A stretch of 16,508 bases of DNA from Rickettsiales bacterium. GTDB taxonomy: Bacteria; Pseudomonadota; Alphaproteobacteria; Rickettsiales; JALZUV01. The notes below the pieces were generated by a model. The model had not been told where the DNA came from and ran no database searches. It was given only the letters and a program-made list of their open reading frames with translations. Shown piece by piece: positions 13,795 through 16,508 of the stretch; position 1 is the stretch's first letter, and each line of letters opens with the position of its first letter. Location of the stretch: contig JALZUV010000021.1 of assembly GCA_023301245.1 (NCBI GenBank), forward strand, positions 1 through 16,508, read 5' to 3'. Position numbers and translations under genes: made by a program.

Positions 13795-14319
13795 ATGTTA
13801 GATACCGTGACCCAACAAACAAACGTAAACCCAGAAACCGTGCAAAATGCACTGCAAGAAAATATTGAAGGCGCAAACACCGCCACTATCGAAACGCGCT
13901 TCGGCGATGTTGAAGTAGCGACTGATAATCCAATAATTTTCGCACAAGGCTTGCTAGGAATTGCTGGTAATTTTGAATATGCGATGACAGATTTTCCAAC
14001 GGAAAAACTGAAGCAATTTAAGTTACTACAATCGCTGAATGACCCAAGTGTTTCATTCATCACCCTGCCCGTGCCACTAGATAATAATCTTATCGCACGC
14101 GAAGATTTAGAAAAAGCTGCCAACGATGTTGGTGTCGAAGATTACGATAATTTAGTCGTTTTACTCATCGTGTCGGTTCACCGTTCGCCGCATGATATTA
14201 AATTATCGGCTAACACCCGTGCACCATTGTTGGTTTATTTACCCACTCGCTCAGCGGTGCAATATGTATTCCAAAGCAGCAAATATAAAGTGCAAGAACT
14301 GCTCAACTTAGGCGAATAA
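13795..14319 (+). CDS. fliW: Flagellar assembly factor FliW
   Basis: FliW binds flagellin in the cytoplasm and, in Bacillus and epsilonproteobacteria, antagonises the RNA-binding repressor CsrA so that flagellin synthesis follows assembly. Family features seen: ETRFGDVEV followed by NPIIFAQGLLGIAG, a FKLLQSLNDPSVSFITLPVPL block, VVLLIVSVHRSPHDIKLSANTRAPLLVYLPTRSAVQYVFQSSKY and the C-terminal helix. An N-terminal extension of about 30 polar residues precedes the conserved domain. Of two in-frame ATGs (13789 and 13795), the second has better spacing (8 bases) to the AAGGA ribosome binding site. csrA and fliC are not in the window. fliB begins 3 bases after the stop. Confidence 0.9.
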   Translation: MLDTVTQQTNVNPETVQNALQENIEGANTATIETRFGDVEVATDNPIIFAQGLLGIAGNFEYAMTDFPTEKLKQFKLLQSLNDPSVSFITLPVPLDNNLIAREDLEKAANDVGVEDYDNLVVLLIVSVHRSPHDIKLSANTRAPLLVYLPTRSAVQYVFQSSKYKVQELLNLGE

Positions 14320-14322
14320 ATA

Positions 14323-15477
14323 ATGCAGCAGTCTCATTGGTTGAAAGATTTTCAATGCCTTGGTGATAAGTGTGAAGACACCTGTTGCAAAGGTTGGGGA
14401 ATGCAAGTGGATGAACCCACTATTGCCCGCTATGAGGCCTTCGCGCCCGAGTTGGTGGATGCCGTCACCTCGGGCGAAGCGGCTCATATTATGAAGCGTG
14501 ACCCCGAAACCGACCATTGCATAAAATACGATAAAGGTTGGTGCGGCATTCACGCTGATAGGGGCTCCGACTTTCTAGGGGATGCTTGTCACTTCTTCCC
14601 GCGTATCACACGCCAAATGGGCGAAAAAATTCATCAAACCGCCAGCCTTTCCTGCCCTGAAGTGGCGCGGCTGGCATTACTATCAGAGCCTGAAAAAAAC
14701 TGGGAAAACTATTCATCCGAGCGCACTCCCACCACGATGCATAATTATTTGCAGGATGACATTCCTTCCGATAAAGCCATCGAAATGCATGAGGCCTTCT
14801 TAAATGCGGCGATGGCAGAAGATGCTGATGTTGGCCAAATTATCGCACGGATGCATGCCGTAACTCATTCCATGCAATTGGTCGATAAGGCTACTTGGCC
14901 AATGGCTGTAAGCTTTTACCTTAAAAGCGCCGATACTCGCTTAACGCAAGCGCAAACAAAGCAAGAAGACCCTTTCCATTTATACCACTCGCTAGCTGGG
15001 CTAGTGGGGGCAACCAAAAAGTCGCACCGGCCTCGCTTGCAAGCCGTGCTCGATACGATGCATCAAGCATTAAATGTCGAAATTAATAGCGAACAAGGCA
15101 CGATTAGCTATGGCGAAGATAGTTTCCTAAATTTGCAAACGATGCGCGAAGGCTGGCAATTTACTTCTCAGCAATGGCAACCATTTTTAAAACGTACCTT
15201 GCGCACTGAGCTAGAGATGGCGATGTTCCCGTTCTCTGGTTTTGGTAAAACACTAACCGACCGCATGACCATTATCGGCGTGCGCCTTGCTACTTTACAG
15301 CTAGCGTTACAAGCGCACCTCTTTGTGCATCAAACCCTAAATGAAGAAGACGCTATTACCATCGTACAAAGCCTAGCACGCTTCCTCGACCATTTGGCCG
15401 ACCCTACTTTTTCGATGAATATTTACAACGAAACAGGTTGGGTAAAAACCGAACGCCTTTGGGGGCTATTTACCTAA
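14323..15477 (+). CDS. fliB: Flagellin lysine N-methylase FliB
   Basis: FliB methylates lysines of flagellin; Salmonella FliB is reported to use an iron-sulfur cluster. The 384-aa protein has the family's N-terminal cysteine signature: C12, C17, C21 and C22 in FQCLGDKCEDTCCKGWGMQVD, C66 and C74 in DHCIKY and GWCGIH, C89 in DACHFFPR, and C111 in LSCPEVARL. The remaining about 270 residues form the less conserved helical C-terminal part, and length is close to the family norm. It follows fliW by 3 bases, so the two are cotranscribed and both act on flagellin. Its stop overlaps the convergent serB stop by 4 bases. It could also methylate another protein, but the context favours flagellin. Confidence 0.9.
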   Translation: MQQSHWLKDFQCLGDKCEDTCCKGWGMQVDEPTIARYEAFAPELVDAVTSGEAAHIMKRDPETDHCIKYDKGWCGIHADRGSDFLGDACHFFPRITRQMGEKIHQTASLSCPEVARLALLSEPEKNWENYSSERTPTTMHNYLQDDIPSDKAIEMHEAFLNAAMAEDADVGQIIARMHAVTHSMQLVDKATWPMAVSFYLKSADTRLTQAQTKQEDPFHLYHSLAGLVGATKKSHRPRLQAVLDTMHQALNVEINSEQGTISYGEDSFLNLQTMREGWQFTSQQWQPFLKRTLRTELEMAMFPFSGFGKTLTDRMTIIGVRLATLQLALQAHLFVHQTLNEEDAITIVQSLARFLDHLADPTFSMNIYNETGWVKTERLWGLFT

Positions 15478-16340
15478 GCAGTTGAGCGAATTCCTTGCGC
15501 CCAAAGTAATGTTTCTAAATCTGCTTCATTCAGCTGATATTGCGCGGCTCTTTGTGTGGTTTCTTTTGCGCGATAAGCAACCCCCATACCTGCATGTTGC
15601 AGCATTGGAATATCGTTAGCACCATCGCCAATGGCCAGCACATCATCGGCCGTAATGCCGAGCTCGTTTATTTTATGCTCTAAAATTTTCAGTTTTGATT
15701 CTTTAGTTAAAATTGGCTCAATCACTTCACCCGTTAACATTCCGCCTTCAACCCCTAAGCGATTGCCAAAATGCGCATCGAAACCAGCGGCGCGCGCCAC
15801 TCGTTCGGTGAAAAACACGAAACCGCCGCTCACTAATACGCAATGAGCGCCTTCGCGCTTCATTGCTCTCACCAGCCAAGCAGCACCCTTTGATAGGGTA
15901 ATACGTTCATCAAATACTTGCTGCATGGTACTTTCGGGCAAGCCCTTCAGCAGCCCCACCCGTTCGCGCAAAGCACTTGAAAAATCGAGTTCACCTCGCA
16001 TGGCAGCCTCGGTTATTTTCTCGACCTTATCGCGCAGCCCTGCAAAATCGGCCAGCTCATCAATGCATTCTTGTTCAATAATAGTCGAATCCATGTCGCA
16101 AATAAGGAGCTTCTTCGGTGCAAAACCTTCTTCGCCTTCTTTAAATAATAAATCAACCTGCGCCGCTTCGCGGGCGGAAGTTAGCTGAACATCGGCGGGA
16201 GCACCGGCAAAGCGCATTTGAATCGCGCGCCCACGGCGCAGCCACTTCCACTGGTTTGGCGCTAAAGCACCTAGCACCGCTTCGCGTCGTTCATCATCAA
16301 ATGGTTTTTCTTCTGCCGTTAAAGCAATCACGCTATGCAT
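15474..16340 (-). CDS. serB: Phosphoserine phosphatase SerB
   Basis: SerB hydrolyses O-phosphoserine to serine, the last step of serine synthesis. The 288-aa protein is a HAD-superfamily phosphatase with all four motifs: DMDST (nucleophile D82 and general acid D84), SGG (171-173), the Lys in TKESK (212-216), and GDGANDIPML (238-247) with the Mg-binding aspartates D239 and D243. The first about 70 residues form the divergent N-terminal domain usual in proteobacterial SerB. The start at 16340 (MHSVIALT) is chosen because AAGGA lies 8 bases upstream and it matches family starts; an open frame extends further to 16469 but lacks homology-like sequence and overlaps the divergent gene. A promoter candidate lies in the divergent gap. 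Confidence 0.96.
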   Translation of the reverse strand: MHSVIALTAEEKPFDDERREAVLGALAPNQWKWLRRGRAIQMRFAGAPADVQLTSAREAAQVDLLFKEGEEGFAPKKLLICDMDSTIIEQECIDELADFAGLRDKVEKITEAAMRGELDFSSALRERVGLLKGLPESTMQQVFDERITLSKGAAWLVRAMKREGAHCVLVSGGFVFFTERVARAAGFDAHFGNRLGVEGGMLTGEVIEPILTKESKLKILEHKINELGITADDVLAIGDGANDIPMLQHAGMGVAYRAKETTQRAAQYQLNEADLETLLWAQGIRSTA

Positions 16341-16377
16341 TTTAATTTCCTTCACGAAACCGTAACATTCACCCTGT

Positions 16378-16405
16378 AGTCTAGATACATAACATAAGGA
16401 TGCAA
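16378..16405 (-). promoter_or_regulatory. Candidate sigma-70 promoter of serB
   Basis: On the minus strand a TTGCAT -35 box (16400-16405) and a TAGACT -10 box (16378-16383) are separated by 16 bases. Transcription would start near 16371, about 30 bases before the serB ATG. The -10 box is weak. Confidence 0.35.
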
Positions 16406-16423
16406 CCTCCGACAGGATATGAG

Positions 16424-16508
16424 ATGAGTAAATTTCAAGATACAGTTCAAACACTGGACAGCGAAACATTAAAAGCCATGCAAACCGACCTGCGTGATAA
16501 GGTTGCCA
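16424..16508 (+). CDS. Unidentified protein, N-terminal fragment
   Basis: An ATG at 16424, preceded by AGGA at 6 bases, opens a frame that runs to the window end (28 codons visible, starting MSKFQDTVQTLDSETLKAM). The visible part is hydrophilic and helical, with no signal peptide, and is too short to identify. It diverges from serB. Confidence 0.6.
   Translation, partial: MSKFQDTVQTLDSETLKAMQTDLRDKVA

Noticed and set aside
13665..14123. 152-codon open frame on the minus strand opposite flgL end and fliW
   Set aside because: It is antisense to well-supported flgL and fliW, has no ribosome binding site or recognisable domain, and would cover the fliW promoter.
16341..16469. N-terminal extension of serB to 16469
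   Set aside because: It would add 43 residues not seen in SerB proteins, overlap the divergent gene start at 16424 and swallow the promoter region; the ATG at 16340 has an AAGGA site 8 bases upstream.

Overview
The window reads as chromosomal DNA of a flagellated alphaproteobacterium of moderate GC. The evidence is the order rpsF-rpsR-DUF2232-rplI, an L9 protein with an acidic C-terminal tail, a DUF6356-type small protein, alphaproteobacterial-style LipB and SerB, and a flgI / rod-binding protein / FlgN-like / flgK / flgL run. I see no rRNA, tRNA, CRISPR array, transposase or phage gene. Dispersed VirB genes would fit a Rickettsiales-like or other host-associated lineage, but the sequence does not settle the order or family.

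Left part (1-3700): a minus-strand pair encodes an unrecognised exported protein (142-819) and a partial small exported protein that may be a VirB2-type pilin (1-122). It diverges from a plus-strand unit virB8-virB9-lipB, whose genes are joined by one-base TAATG stop/start overlaps. A basic unrecognised protein (minus, 3107-3427) and a DUF6356-like protein (plus, 3490-3690) follow.

Middle (3690-7963): a talC/fsa-type transaldolase with a clear promoter ends at a strong bidirectional terminator shared with the minus-strand ribosomal operon rpsF-rpsR-DUF2232-rplI. Inside that operon a second strong terminator sits right behind rpsR. A 302-bp divergent intergenic region separates rpsF from fabD. 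It carries promoters for both, a 16-bp perfect palindrome and a possible 30-codon small ORF. fabD is not followed by fabG, acpP or fabF.

Right part (8050-15477): a flagellar cluster starts behind a near-consensus sigma-54 promoter and encodes the P-ring protein, a rod-binding protein, a FlgN-like chaperone and the hook-filament junction proteins FlgK (unusually large, 904 aa) and FlgL. Behind a separate sigma-70-like promoter come FliW (flagellin-binding assembly factor) and FliB (flagellin lysine N-methylase), three bases apart, which suggests joint handling of flagellin. No flagellin gene or csrA is in the window. serB (minus) converges on fliB with a 4-base overlap. A divergent, partial, unidentified gene begins at 16424 and runs off the end.

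Nothing here is clearly a new system. The points most worth checking are the VirB-LipB coupling, the sigma-54 promoter that leaves flgI almost leaderless, the rpsR terminator/attenuator, the FliW-FliB pair, the enlarged FlgK and the rpsF-fabD intergenic element.
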